Shown here in pieces: positions 36,601 to 43,508 of a DNA stretch of 64,000 bases. Source of the stretch: Flammeovirga agarivorans (GTDB lineage: Bacteria > Bacteroidota > Bacteroidia > Cytophagales > Flammeovirgaceae). The translations under genes and the position numbers were made by a program. The DNA lies in NCBI RefSeq assembly GCF_012641475.1, contig NZ_JABAIL010000001.1, positions 62,001 to 126,000 of the forward strand, given 5' to 3'. Each line of letters starts with the position of its first letter. The stretch's first letter is position 1. A model generated the notes under the pieces. It did not search any database, was not told the DNA's origin, and worked only from the letters and a program-made list of their open reading frames with translations.

Positions 36601-37396
36601 GGCAAAAAATATTCTGCCTAGTCTATTAGATGGCGAACGTTTGAGGCATATGAAAGATCAGTTGGAAAAACAGCATAGAGAGATTATTTCTTCTGTTGCC
36701 CGACAAGTAAAAGATCTTTCAGATACCTCAGATTTAATTAAGAAGATTGTTAGAGACATTAATAATGGTTTCGCTCGAAGTAATTTTGTTGGTGTTGTAA
36801 AGTCTATTGAGCTAGAGTATAATGAAAACAATACACCACTTCTAACAACACTGAAAAAGATCTATCGATTGAATGAAGATGTATCATTTTCTGATCAGGG
36901 GGACTTATTCAAGGTGAATGTAAATAGTAGTGCTAAGGATTCAAGGCAGTCCGTACAATTATTAAAAGATTTAAGAAGAGTCATCCGAGATCAAAACCAA
37001 AAGCAAATTACTCTAGAAGATACCTTTATGTTGCGTTTTAGAGTAATTGAGAATAATAATGATACTGGTTGGGTAGAGAAACTATCTAATGTAGGTTCAG
37101 AGGGTACTGACGTTTTAGTAAAATCAATGATTTACATAACACTACTTACAGTATTCCAAGAAAATGCATATAGAGATCAAAATGATTATTTTGTACACTG
37201 TGTTATAGATGAGGTGGGTAAGCTTTCTGATCGATATTTAAGAGATCTTATTCATTATACCAGTTCTAAAAATATTCGATTGATTTTTGGTTCACCGAAT
37301 GAAAATGATCCATCTATTTATGATCATGTTTTAAAATTAGAAAGAAGTAGCAAAACCAATAAAGCCAGTGTGGTGAAGTTGGTGAGTGAGATGTAA
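33677..37396 (+). CDS. SMC-like ATPase, MukB/MksB (JetC) type
   Basis: This 1239-residue ATPase has an N-terminal head with Walker A (VGSNGFGKTTVLRAV, Lys43), two long coiled coils (about 240-600 and 640-1000) around a small central region (about 580-640), and a C-terminal head. The C-terminal head has an ABC-signature-like stretch (NVGSEGTDVLVKS, near 1139) and Walker B IDEVGKL (Asp1178, Glu1179). This is the architecture of MukB/MksB and DUF3584-type SMC proteins, distinct from RecN, Rad50 and canonical SMC. It would extrude DNA loops with the two upstream gene products. A JetD/MksG nuclease gene does not follow, so a housekeeping condensin rather than Wadjet defence is favoured. Confidence 0.85.
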   Translation: MNTTVTPKRFLNKLILIKSAGFDYAEVDLGGNVHFVGSNGFGKTTVLRAVLFFYHATSEKRELGIKEQQMSFSEYYFQDLNARLIYEIVTPRGKHCLMVYKAGGRLRFRFIDGGYNKDFFIKDRKACSHDEVTETLSKLGVPFSEEIRRFADLRKVIYGVSKYNTQFSLLKPSAGVKSHHTDGIPKAITNIFRSSGLKSDYIKRAIAEAASADFEMQPISLETISNFIHEFDDQLTDFEDFEKHRNGAEEIVSLEAEITQQLTYQQRLARQIGGGVALAEKHLSDSEKLLAKMQEEENEMKAKYEKAENIYQTKTAEVNQELGETKATLKEIERREKEYESISLGNHQYTIQQILELSTEGPRINDQLTYQQEVKQMLVAKTVEVEGLIEEQKKTLLSKFSIRKNEFNEEKQILREQLHTQKERLIGEKQSVLEELRNRFFAQEEELRKELDEAKEKRTRAEVALEIEKEKDFSEALLAESNTYRVKLSQEISELKHSVVEIENAIKNNKERKRLEEQLIRNEAKNQQSELERQLKLITDEVEEWKIRKENYEGTFRAFLDQNKSDWAESIGKVCDENLLSRKDLNPSIKEGNSFYGVELDTSSLVSQVTATDGIASTLLEKQNALVQAENNLSELDDIIDKKVAALIDASSKKVIKQEQKLEELNAKVEQLQTDLKTAREQEASIIEKSNVIKEAALVELRRKLRVTTESCDEIQGRLSDLKDDKWSQERETGEIFTNKINAVVGEIDIKIATLEKEWAAYQNDHNKRIRQLEEERKGLLEEKGIDTGKLDEVEAEIQTLISKLKSVEQAQMIKRDYEKDKTYYLDKAEETRNKLKHQEKEIDKLKTAYDKAIEEYEEQLNFLDDKRDNYRRTKDQSNHLLKQFKAAKEEDEQAYEKLQKFLDEGASKVNEAEVNDEDLSFLLTELRKSLKERSRLTASFKSKGQIFTGIFRKDNHLKIPTLYAQSSLQEFIYLAKNILPSLLDGERLRHMKDQLEKQHREIISSVARQVKDLSDTSDLIKKIVRDINNGFARSNFVGVVKSIELEYNENNTPLLTTLKKIYRLNEDVSFSDQGDLFKVNVNSSAKDSRQSVQLLKDLRRVIRDQNQKQITLEDTFMLRFRVIENNNDTGWVEKLSNVGSEGTDVLVKSMIYITLLTVFQENAYRDQNDYFVHCVIDEVGKLSDRYLRDLIHYTSSKNIRLIFGSPNENDPSIYDHVLKLERSSKTNKASVVKLVSEM

Positions 37397-37403
37397 TAAA
37401 GTA

Positions 37404-37440
37404 AACCTCCTATTTGTAAAAACAATAGGAGGTTTTTTTT
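37404..37440. terminator. Terminator after the condensin operon
   Basis: AACCTCCTATT / AATAGGAGGTT (37404-37414 and 37424-37434), a perfect 11-bp stem followed by eight T's on the plus strand and a looser T-rich tract on the minus strand; it is shared with the convergent XRE gene. Confidence 0.9.
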
Positions 37441-37648
37441 ATTTTTCCCAATCACTTTCCTCTAGTTCAAAGAGTTCATTTACTGGAATATCAAATATTT
37501 TGGAAAGTTTTAAAGCAAGAATAGTAGAGGGAGTATATTTCCCTTTTTCCATTGCATTTATTGTTTGCCTGCTCACTTTCGCTTCTTTGGCTAAGTCAGC
37601 TTGAGTGATATTTTTTCTGGCTCTTTCTACTTTTATCAAATTACGCAT
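37439..37648 (-). CDS. XRE family transcriptional regulator
   Basis: This 69-residue stand-alone Cro/C1-type helix-turn-helix protein carries the HTH at about residues 15-45: TQADLAKEAKVSRQTINAMEKGKY. Such short XRE proteins are often DNA-binding partners of a co-encoded membrane protein. Its start overlaps the end of the membrane protein gene (37641-38126) by 8 bases, so the pair is one transcript. Target genes are unknown. It may repress its own operon. Confidence 0.93.
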   Translation of the reverse strand: MRNLIKVERARKNITQADLAKEAKVSRQTINAMEKGKYTPSTILALKLSKIFDIPVNELFELEESDWEK

Positions 37649-38126
37649 TCTCTAAACTTTTCTTAGCTCTATATAATGACCAATGGAATTTTATGATATA
37701 GATAAACAAGGATGTAAACATATTCAATATGAGTACATTCAGGAACGCAAAATCATAAAACAAAAATATACAAGGTATTAAAATGATGTAGTTAACTAAT
37801 ATTGAAAATGTGAGAGCATCTGATTTTAGTTGAAGGATAAATTCATCTTCGTCCTTTTCTCTTGAAAGTAATAGAAATAACCCCCCAATGATGATTATAA
37901 AGGCAGCAAACTCGTCTTGTAAATTTTGGTGTTCATTTACGAGAACAAATAAACGACCATTTTCCCCATTAATAAATGGGACATTAACTAAGGCAAAATA
38001 CTTTTCAACATCAAATACTCCGAAAGTATAATCAAAGAATAAATAGAGAATACCAAAGAATGAACCCATGATAAGTAAGATCCAACCTGGAGTCTTAAAC
38101 TTATTCGATAAATAAGATGATTTCAT
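37641..38126 (-). CDS. Hypothetical four-helix membrane protein paired with an XRE regulator
   Basis: This 161-residue inner-membrane protein has hydrophobic segments at about 14-33, 73-88, 103-123 and 128-147. A polar loop (about 35-72, including NGENGRLFVLVNEHQNL) lies between the first two. No known catalytic motif is seen. Pairing of a small XRE gene with a multi-pass membrane protein is frequent in Bacteroidetes and Firmicutes, where the membrane protein may sequester or regulate the DNA-binding partner. That role is only inference here. It is the first gene of the pair; a double-terminator region and the tRNA cluster lie upstream. Confidence 0.8.
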   Translation of the reverse strand: MKSSYLSNKFKTPGWILLIMGSFFGILYLFFDYTFGVFDVEKYFALVNVPFINGENGRLFVLVNEHQNLQDEFAAFIIIIGGLFLLLSREKDEDEFILQLKSDALTFSILVNYIILIPCIFLFYDFAFLNVLILNMFTSLFIYIIKFHWSLYRAKKSLENA

Positions 38127-38210
38127 GATAATTAGTTTTATGTGTCAATAATAGTTGTCTAAATGTAAAATAAACTTTACATAAAGTCAAATATATATGA
38201 TATAAAATAA

Positions 38211-38242
38211 AAACCCCATGCCTTCGAAAAGCCATGGGGTTT
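38211..38242. terminator. Hairpin with T-runs downstream of the tRNA cluster
   Basis: AAACCCCATG / CATGGGGTTT (38211-38220 and 38233-38242) with a T-rich tract on each strand. It is a second terminator for the leftward tRNA transcript. Confidence 0.75.
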
Positions 38243-38274
38243 TATTGTAATCTCACCTACAATATCTTTTTGAC

Positions 38275-38303
38275 AAAAAAAAGACTCACAGAAATGCGAG
38301 TCT
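38275..38303 (-). terminator. Terminator of the tRNA-Phe cluster
   Basis: On the minus strand AGACTCGCA pairs with TGTGAGTCT (38282-38303), followed by seven T's. It starts 9 bases after the last tRNA. Confidence 0.85.
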
Positions 38304-38311
38304 TCTTGTTG

Positions 38312-38384
38312 TGGTGTTGGGCGGATTCGAACCGCCGACACACGGATTTTCAGTCCGATGCTCTACCAACTGAGCTACAACACC
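38312..38384 (-). tRNA. tRNA-Phe (anticodon GAA), copy 3 in the transcript
   Basis: 73 bases on the minus strand fold as a standard cloverleaf: acceptor GGTGTTG / CAACACC with discriminator A, D arm GCTC-AGTTGGTA-GAGC, anticodon loop CTGAAAA (GAA) and T arm GGCGG-TTCGAAT-CCGCC. CCA is not encoded. Identical to the other two copies. Confidence 0.97.
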
Positions 38385-38423
38385 GGGAAACAAATTTAGA
38401 GTCCTGTTTAACCTTAGACTTTG

Positions 38424-38496
38424 TGGTGTTGGGCGGATTCGAACCGCCGACACACGGATTTTCAGTCCGATGCTCTACCAACTGAGCTACAACACC
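38424..38496 (-). tRNA. tRNA-Phe (anticodon GAA), copy 2 in the transcript
   Basis: Identical in sequence to the copies at 38312 and 38536, in the middle of the cluster. The 39-base spacers on either side are also identical to each other. CCA is not encoded. Confidence 0.97.
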
Positions 38497-38535
38497 GGGA
38501 AACAAATTTAGAGTCCTGTTTAACCTTAGACTTTG

Positions 38536-38608
38536 TGGTGTTGGGCGGATTCGAACCGCCGACACACGGATTTTCAGTCCGATGCTCTACCAACTGAGCT
38601 ACAACACC
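38536..38608 (-). tRNA. tRNA-Phe (anticodon GAA), promoter-proximal copy
   Basis: Identical to the other two. It lies closest to a strong promoter on the minus strand (38645-38675). The U27-U43 mismatch at the top of the anticodon stem is shared by all three. CCA is not encoded. Confidence 0.97.
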
Positions 38609-38644
38609 CACTAGCTTCAAACACCGTTGTTGTTTAAAGCGATG

Positions 38645-38675
38645 CAAAAGTGCGTAAAAAAGTTCGTTATGCCAA
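38645..38675 (-). promoter_or_regulatory. Promoter of the tRNA-Phe cluster
   Basis: On the minus strand TTG (38675-38673), a 20-base spacer and CACTTTTG (38652-38645) match the Bacteroidetes pattern, with one base off in the -7 box. The box lies about 37 bases before the first tRNA. Confidence 0.7.
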
Positions 38676-38734
38676 ACTTTCTATCAAATAAAATTCGAAA
38701 ATTATCTCAAATAAACATTAACAAGAAATACCTT

Positions 38735-39379
38735 TTAGTGCTCTGAAATAGGAGTTACTCTAGCTAAAGAATTGATTCTAAATTGCTTTCCGGTTGTTTT
38801 TTCAGTACACAAATAGTGTTTTCTTAATTTCTTATTTCTGATAAAAATCCCATTATTTTCAAGTGAAAACGTATCACCATCGAGTAAATCTTCTAAGAAA
38901 ACAGTACCATCATCTATTTGATCCATGTCATACTTCGATAATGCTTTGCGTAAAACAGGGTCATTAGTACTAGAAGCAAGCGGTTTTTTCTGGTGTAATG
39001 TGATGGCTTCAATTAAATCTTCAGGAAATGTATTTGCTTTGAGTAAAAAACCAAGTAGTTTCCCAAATTGAGCTTTCCACTCTTTCCCATGTGGAGCTAC
39101 TTTATTCTGAAACTGATTCCAAACGATGAGGTGTGCAACTTCATGGGCAAAAGTAATCGCAAACTGATAAGGATTTAGCGAGGCGTTTATGCTGATACGG
39201 TGGCCATGTCCTCTTTGTGGAGGTCTGTAGTCACCATTAATAGACTTTCTGTCTTTTTTTATTTTTACATAAATATGATAATGTAATACCCAGTCAGCAA
39301 AAATCATTGCAGCTTGTCTAGGAGTATATTTAGATAGGCTATCTGCTAATTCAGCATGTGACATAGTTTTTTCAGCCAT
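38735..39379 (-). CDS. SprT-like zinc metallopeptidase-domain protein
   Basis: This 214-residue protein carries the SprT/Spartan-type metal site HEVAH: His79, Glu80, His83 by this start, in the context AITFAHEVAHLIVW. The N-terminal helices (KYTPRQAAMIFADWVLHYHIYVKI) are of the usual SprT form. In eukaryotes this domain cleaves DNA-protein crosslinks. The bacterial function is not established. The reading frame is open further upstream to 39484, but I take ATG 39379, because the earlier part is hydrophobic/basic and overlaps the start of mazG. It is divergent from mazG. Confidence 0.78.
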   Translation of the reverse strand: MAEKTMSHAELADSLSKYTPRQAAMIFADWVLHYHIYVKIKKDRKSINGDYRPPQRGHGHRISINASLNPYQFAITFAHEVAHLIVWNQFQNKVAPHGKEWKAQFGKLLGFLLKANTFPEDLIEAITLHQKKPLASSTNDPVLRKALSKYDMDQIDDGTVFLEDLLDGDTFSLENNGIFIRNKKLRKHYLCTEKTTGKQFRINSLARVTPISEH

Positions 39380-39460
39380 CTTATTATTATTTTTTGCTGA
39401 TCTATATTTCTTTAGTAATCTTACAATATTAATTACTTTTTTAAAAGATAAAAAAAGACA

Positions 39461-40270
39461 ATGGAAGGGGATATCACAATTCAAGATACTAGACTCAGAG
39501 CGTTTAAAAGATTATTGGATATCATGGATGATTTAAGAGAGAAATGTCCATGGGATAAAAAACAAACCTTAGAATCATTACGTCACTTAACTATTGAGGA
39601 AGTCTATGAATTATCAGATGCAATTCTTGATAATGATAAGGCAGAAATTAAAAAGGAATTGGGTGATGTTATGCTTCATCTTGTGTTTTATTCGAAGATA
39701 GGTTCTGAAACTAATGATTTTGATATCACAGATGTGATTAATAGTATTTGTGAAAAGCTGATCGTAAGACACCCTCATATCTACGGAGATACCGAAGTAG
39801 AAGATGCTGATGATGTAGCTAGAAATTGGGAACTGATAAAGCTCAAAGAAAAAGAAAATAAAAAGAAAACAGTGTTAGGAGGCGTTCCTAAATCACTTCC
39901 AGCTATTGTAAAAGCCTTACGTATTCAAGAAAAATCTGCAGGAGTCGGGTTTGAATGGGAAAATAAAGAAGATGTTTGGAAAAAGGTGACAGAAGAAATT
40001 GATGAACTTCATCACGAAGTGGAAGTACATGATCAAGGGACTGATAATCTAGAAAAGATAGAAGACGAATTTGGAGATGTGATGTTTTCGATGATCAATT
40101 ACGCGAGATTCCTAAATATCAATCCATCAGATGCTTTAGAGAAGACAAATAAGAAGTTTATTACTCGATTTAACTATATAGAAGAAAAAATGAATCAACA
40201 AGGAATCAGTTTTGAAGAGGCTACTCTGGAGCAAATGGATAAACTTTGGGAAGAAAGTAAAAAAAAATAA
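39461..40270 (+). CDS. mazG: Nucleoside triphosphate pyrophosphohydrolase MazG
   Basis: This cytosolic all-alpha NTP pyrophosphatase hydrolyses NTPs, probably non-canonical ones, to NMP and PPi. It has two MazG domains in 269 residues. The N-terminal one carries the metal-binding pattern EEVYELSDAI ... KELGDVMLHLVFY and the C-terminal one EEIDELHHEV ... DEFGDVMFSMINY. The CPWDKKQTLESLR motif near residue 27 is typical of full-length MazG. It is divergent from the SprT-like gene, sharing the intergenic region. No terminator is obvious before the small gene at 40405. Confidence 0.96.
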   Translation: MEGDITIQDTRLRAFKRLLDIMDDLREKCPWDKKQTLESLRHLTIEEVYELSDAILDNDKAEIKKELGDVMLHLVFYSKIGSETNDFDITDVINSICEKLIVRHPHIYGDTEVEDADDVARNWELIKLKEKENKKKTVLGGVPKSLPAIVKALRIQEKSAGVGFEWENKEDVWKKVTEEIDELHHEVEVHDQGTDNLEKIEDEFGDVMFSMINYARFLNINPSDALEKTNKKFITRFNYIEEKMNQQGISFEEATLEQMDKLWEESKKK

Positions 40271-40332
40271 AAAAAAGCATTCATTTTTTGTCTTAAAATT
40301 GATTCCGGTTGTCATATAACCAAACGGATGTC

Positions 40333-40357
40333 ATTTGATACATGAAATGTATCAAAT
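40333..40357. promoter_or_regulatory. Perfect 11-bp inverted repeat upstream of a small gene
   Basis: ATTTGATACAT-GAA-ATGTATCAAAT is a perfect palindrome with a 3-base centre, 48 bases before the ATG at 40405. Part of it (TTTG at 40334-40337) could overlap a -7 box with TTG at 40309. It is therefore a candidate operator for the small gene. Confidence 0.5.
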
Positions 40358-40404
40358 AATAACGGAGGTTAGATTCAATCAATTGTTCGTAAAAAATTCA
40401 AGTT

Positions 40405-40569
40405 ATGGTAACTATCAGTTTTAAGAAGAAAAATAACGCATCTCATGCTGTAAAGAAAAACTACGCTGATCAATTCGAAGTTGCTTTAAAAAACTTAGAA
40501 CTTTTCACTGTAGAAGAAAGAGAAAGAAACAAGCTAGAATTGAGTAAAAAATTTCAAGGATATATTTAG
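40405..40569 (+). CDS. Small basic hypothetical protein, 54 residues
   Basis: ATG at 40405 opens a 54-codon frame ending in TAG at 40567. It has normal codon use, a palindrome and AT-rich leader upstream, and a strong terminator right after. The product (starting MVTISFKKKNNASHAVKK) is lysine-rich with one likely helix (DQFEVALKNLELFTVEERERNKLEL when read in parts). No family is recognised. Size and charge would suit a small regulator or RNA/protein-binding peptide, which is a guess. It stands alone between mazG and sdaAA. Confidence 0.65.
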   Translation: MVTISFKKKNNASHAVKKNYADQFEVALKNLELFTVEERERNKLELSKKFQGYI

Positions 40570-40588
40570 TCTATAAGTATATATATTG

Positions 40589-40635
40589 AAGGCTGATTTG
40601 CATAATGTTTATATGTAAATCAGCCTTTTTTTATG
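40589..40635 (+). terminator. Terminator after the 54-residue gene
   Basis: AAGGCTGATTT-G-CATA / TATG-T-AAATCAGCCTT (40589-40625) followed by T's. It may also serve the convergent sdaAA gene. Confidence 0.85.
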
Positions 40636-40636
40636 C

Positions 40637-41539
40637 CTATTCTTCAGAAGAATCTATGATATCAATATCAGAAATCAACACTTTCTTAGAAATACTCTTA
40701 CCAGTAGGAGTTGCAGCTAAGCCTCCTAATGCAGTTTCTTTATATCGATCTTCCATACTTTGGCCTACTTCTCCCATGGCATCAACGCATTCGTCTACAG
40801 GAATAACACCGCTAACATTAGCGATTGCAATCTGAGCGGATGAATTGGCAATAGCAGCAGCGCTCGCATTTCTTACAACACATGGCACTTCTACCAAGCC
40901 AGCAACTGGGTCGCAAACTAAACCTAGCATACATTGCGTAGTGATGGCAACAGCATTAAATATCATATCAATATCACCACCTAAACAATAGGTAATAGCA
41001 CCCGAAGCCATAGCGGCAGCAGTACCTGTTTCTGCTTGACATCCTCCAACAGCTCCTGCAATTCCAGATTTTTTCTCCATTATTAATGCAATACCTGCTG
41101 ATATTAATAAGGCTTCATGAATCTTTTCATCATCAATTTGATGTATTTCCTGAAGAGTAACCAAGACACCTGGTAGAATACCAGATGCACCAGCAGTTGG
41201 GGCAGCAACCACTCTACCCATACAAGAGTTTACCTCTTTTGCGGCAAGGGCTCTTGCTACTAAAAGTTTAAATTCTTCCGATAGAACATTAATCGGAGAT
41301 TTATATACCTTTTTACCTCCATTTTCAATCATTCCTGATCGTGAAGTCATATCTTCTGAAAGTCCTGTTTTTACAGCATCTTTCATTACAGCAAATGCTT
41401 GTGTTAAAGCAGTTTTGATCTCTTCGCTTGTACGTTCCTTTTCTCGGATTTCATATTCCAAAACAGGTTTGTAAAGAGGTGCATTTTTCTTTTCGCAGTA
41501 GTCTTTCCACTCCGAAAAAGTTTCAAAAAGTACGGTCAT
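40637..41539 (-). CDS. sdaAA: L-serine ammonia-lyase, iron-sulfur-dependent, alpha subunit
   Basis: This enzyme converts L-serine to pyruvate and ammonia with a 4Fe-4S cluster. The 300-residue protein is an alpha-type subunit. Cluster-ligand cysteines are in GGCQAETG and CDPVAGLVEVPC, and the conserved blocks AAPTAGASGILPGV and NAVAITTQCMLG are present. The short N-terminal part lacks the beta-domain of single-chain enzymes, so a separate beta subunit (SdaAB) would be required. No such gene lies in the window. It is convergent with the small gene at 40405 and divergent from nuoA. Confidence 0.9.
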   Translation of the reverse strand: MTVLFETFSEWKDYCEKKNAPLYKPVLEYEIREKERTSEEIKTALTQAFAVMKDAVKTGLSEDMTSRSGMIENGGKKVYKSPINVLSEEFKLLVARALAAKEVNSCMGRVVAAPTAGASGILPGVLVTLQEIHQIDDEKIHEALLISAGIALIMEKKSGIAGAVGGCQAETGTAAAMASGAITYCLGGDIDMIFNAVAITTQCMLGLVCDPVAGLVEVPCVVRNASAAAIANSSAQIAIANVSGVIPVDECVDAMGEVGQSMEDRYKETALGGLAATPTGKSISKKVLISDIDIIDSSEE

Positions 41540-41620
41540 GTTATGATAGTGTCTATATGGTTAGTATTTTTATCGAAATTTACACAAAAGAAACACTTAG
41601 AGTTGATTTTTTCTATATTT

Positions 41621-42100
41621 ATGGGTAATCAAATGCTAACAGACTTCGGGAATATACTGTTATTCGTAATTGTGGCAGTAATTTTCTCATTAGGAGGCTT
41701 ATTTACAGCTTTCTTATTACGACCTAGTCGACCAAATCATGAAAAGTTGACTACATATGAAAGTGGTGAAGACCCTTTAGGTTCTGCATGGGGAAGCTTT
41801 AATATCCGATTTTATATTGTAGCTTTGGTATTCTTACTATTTGAGGTTGAGATACTTTTCTTATTTCCATGGGCAACTGTTTTTGGCGATGCTGGAAAAA
41901 TTGCAGAAACAGGAGGAAAATGGGGATGGTTTGCTTTAGTAGAGATTTTTTTATTTGTAGGAATATTGATTTTAGGTTTAGCTTATGTATGGCGTAAAGG
42001 CTATTTAGATTGGGTAAAACCTTCTTCAGTCAAACCAATTCAGGAAAAGAAAGACTTTGATAAATCACCTTACGAAGCTTTTAATAAAAAATACCAATAA
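41621..42100 (+). CDS. nuoA: NADH-quinone oxidoreductase subunit A
   Basis: This is a membrane subunit of respiratory complex I. The 159-residue protein has three membrane segments and the subunit's hallmark loop (KLTTYESGEDPLGSAW), followed by FNIRFYIVALVFLLFEVEILFLFPW. An extended C-terminal tail (about 130-159, DWVKPSSVKPIQEKKDF) is present. I take ATG 41621 as start. An ATG at 41633 is possible, and a longer frame from 41543 lacks similarity. The next genes are a lipoprotein and a propeller protein, not nuoB-N, so this gene is separated from the rest of complex I. Confidence 0.9.
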   Translation: MGNQMLTDFGNILLFVIVAVIFSLGGLFTAFLLRPSRPNHEKLTTYESGEDPLGSAWGSFNIRFYIVALVFLLFEVEILFLFPWATVFGDAGKIAETGGKWGWFALVEIFLFVGILILGLAYVWRKGYLDWVKPSSVKPIQEKKDFDKSPYEAFNKKYQ

Positions 42101-42107
42101 TCTAATT

Positions 42108-43496
42108 TTGAAAAAAGAATACATATATACCGTAATTATAGCAGCTATTTTTTCGTTCTGTTACTCTTGTACTCCAGAAGATGAGGTAATATCAACGGAT
42201 CCAGGGTTTAACTTGGAGTTTTCTGTGGATACAGTATATTTTGATACTCTTTTTACTTCAAAAGAAGATGAAAATATTGATATGACGAGTATCACAAAGC
42301 GTTTTATGGTCTACAATAGAACCAATAACGCCGTGAATATCTCAGAAATATCTTTAAGTGATCCTAATAGTATTTATGGGTTGTTGATCAACGGTTTTGC
42401 TACTGAAAAAGTGGAAAATACTTTTTTAAGAGGTGGGGATAGTATGCTTATCCTTGCTGAAGCGAATATACCCTATCAGGATCAATCAGAAATATTAGAA
42501 TACAACGCTGAAGTTAATTTCTTTACCAATGGTAACAGACAGAATGTTACGCTAAATGCATTTTCAGAAGACCCTTTTTATATATCTGGAGGCCCAATTG
42601 TGTTTGGTGATGTTGTATGGACAAAAGGAAGACCCTATGTTATTATAGATTCACTGTATATCGAACAAACATCATCTTTAACAGCAGAGGCAGGTACTAG
42701 AATTATTTTTGATAACGATGCTAAGTTATTAGTAAGTGGTTCATTGCAATTGCTAGGGACTACTGAAGACTCTGTTAGACTAGAAAGTATTCGTTTAGAT
42801 AATCAGTATGAAAATGCACCTGGACAATGGGGGGGCATTATCTATGATTCTTTAAGTCATGATAATAAGATCTTTGGAACATTTTTGAGAAATGCCACGT
42901 TTGGATTATATATATATCATCCAGATAATGATACTGACGTAGATCTTCATATCGAAAATTCGACAATACAGAATATATCTCAAGTAGGTGTGTCTGTGAT
43001 TAATGCAGATGTAAAAGTCGTTAACACTATTATAAGTCATACCATTAGCTATGCCTATGCACATGCATCTGGAGGTAATTGTGAGTTTCTTTACAATACT
43101 GTAGTAAATTCAAATACTGGTTTTTTCAGAGAAAGACCATCAGTAGCATTTGAAAGTGAAAAAGAAGATATTCAACTTACATTTATAAATAACATCATTT
43201 GGGGGTCATTATCTAATGAATTTTTGATCTCTGAGGGTGTAGTAGAAAAAAGTATTACAAATAATATTTTAAAAACAGAAAGCCAAGAAATCTCAACAGA
43301 AGATAATTTATTAAATCAAGATCCTTACTTCAGGTATCCTTATTCATATAACTTTCAACTGGCCGACGACAGTCCAGCAAGAGGGTTTGGGGTAGCTATT
43401 GAAGGAATAACAACGGATCAAATCGGAAATAATAGAACAACTCCTCCAGATGTCGGAGCATTGCAATGGCAAGAGGAAGTTGAAGAAATGCTTTAA
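42108..43496 (+). CDS. Lipoprotein with beta-helix-like repeats (TTG start)
   Basis: The product is a 462-residue exported lipoprotein. From a TTG at 42108 the N-terminus is MKKEYIYTVIIAAIFSFCYSC, a signal peptide with a lipobox-like end (Cys21 as lipidation site). A 17-residue longer frame from 42057 would disrupt it. The middle region (about 190-420) shows parallel beta-helix-like strands (LTAEAGTRIIFDNDAKLLVSG, GTFLRNATFGLYIY, VDLHIENSTIQNIS), typical of carbohydrate-binding or adhesin-like proteins. It begins 8 bases after the nuoA stop. It is followed by a second TTG-started gene after 12 bases, so the three form one transcript. Confidence 0.78.
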   Translation: MKKEYIYTVIIAAIFSFCYSCTPEDEVISTDPGFNLEFSVDTVYFDTLFTSKEDENIDMTSITKRFMVYNRTNNAVNISEISLSDPNSIYGLLINGFATEKVENTFLRGGDSMLILAEANIPYQDQSEILEYNAEVNFFTNGNRQNVTLNAFSEDPFYISGGPIVFGDVVWTKGRPYVIIDSLYIEQTSSLTAEAGTRIIFDNDAKLLVSGSLQLLGTTEDSVRLESIRLDNQYENAPGQWGGIIYDSLSHDNKIFGTFLRNATFGLYIYHPDNDTDVDLHIENSTIQNISQVGVSVINADVKVVNTIISHTISYAYAHASGGNCEFLYNTVVNSNTGFFRERPSVAFESEKEDIQLTFINNIIWGSLSNEFLISEGVVEKSITNNILKTESQEISTEDNLLNQDPYFRYPYSYNFQLADDSPARGFGVAIEGITTDQIGNNRTTPPDVGALQWQEEVEEML

Positions 43497-43508
43497 ATAC
43501 AATAACTT

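Larger units (their letters stand above)
38312..38608 (-). repeat. 112-bp tandem repeat of tRNA-Phe plus spacer
   Basis: tRNA starts are spaced exactly 112 bases apart. The spacers at 38385-38423 and 38497-38535 are identical 39-base sequences. This shows amplification of a whole unit, not three independent genes. Confidence 0.95.

Noticed and set aside
31903-37396. Wadjet (JetABCD) anti-plasmid defence island.
   Set aside because: No JetD-like gene follows, and neighbours show no mobile or defence genes. The condensin assignment is kept, the defence claim is not.
37439-38126. XRE gene plus membrane protein as a toxin-antitoxin module.
   Set aside because: The partner is a four-helix membrane protein with no toxin features; a regulator-membrane pair is simpler.
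38234-38647. Open frames over the tRNA region (for example products with CVGGSNPPNTTKS and SNRRHTDFQSD).
   Set aside because: They are translations of the tRNA-Phe genes and their repeats, a well-known annotation artefact.
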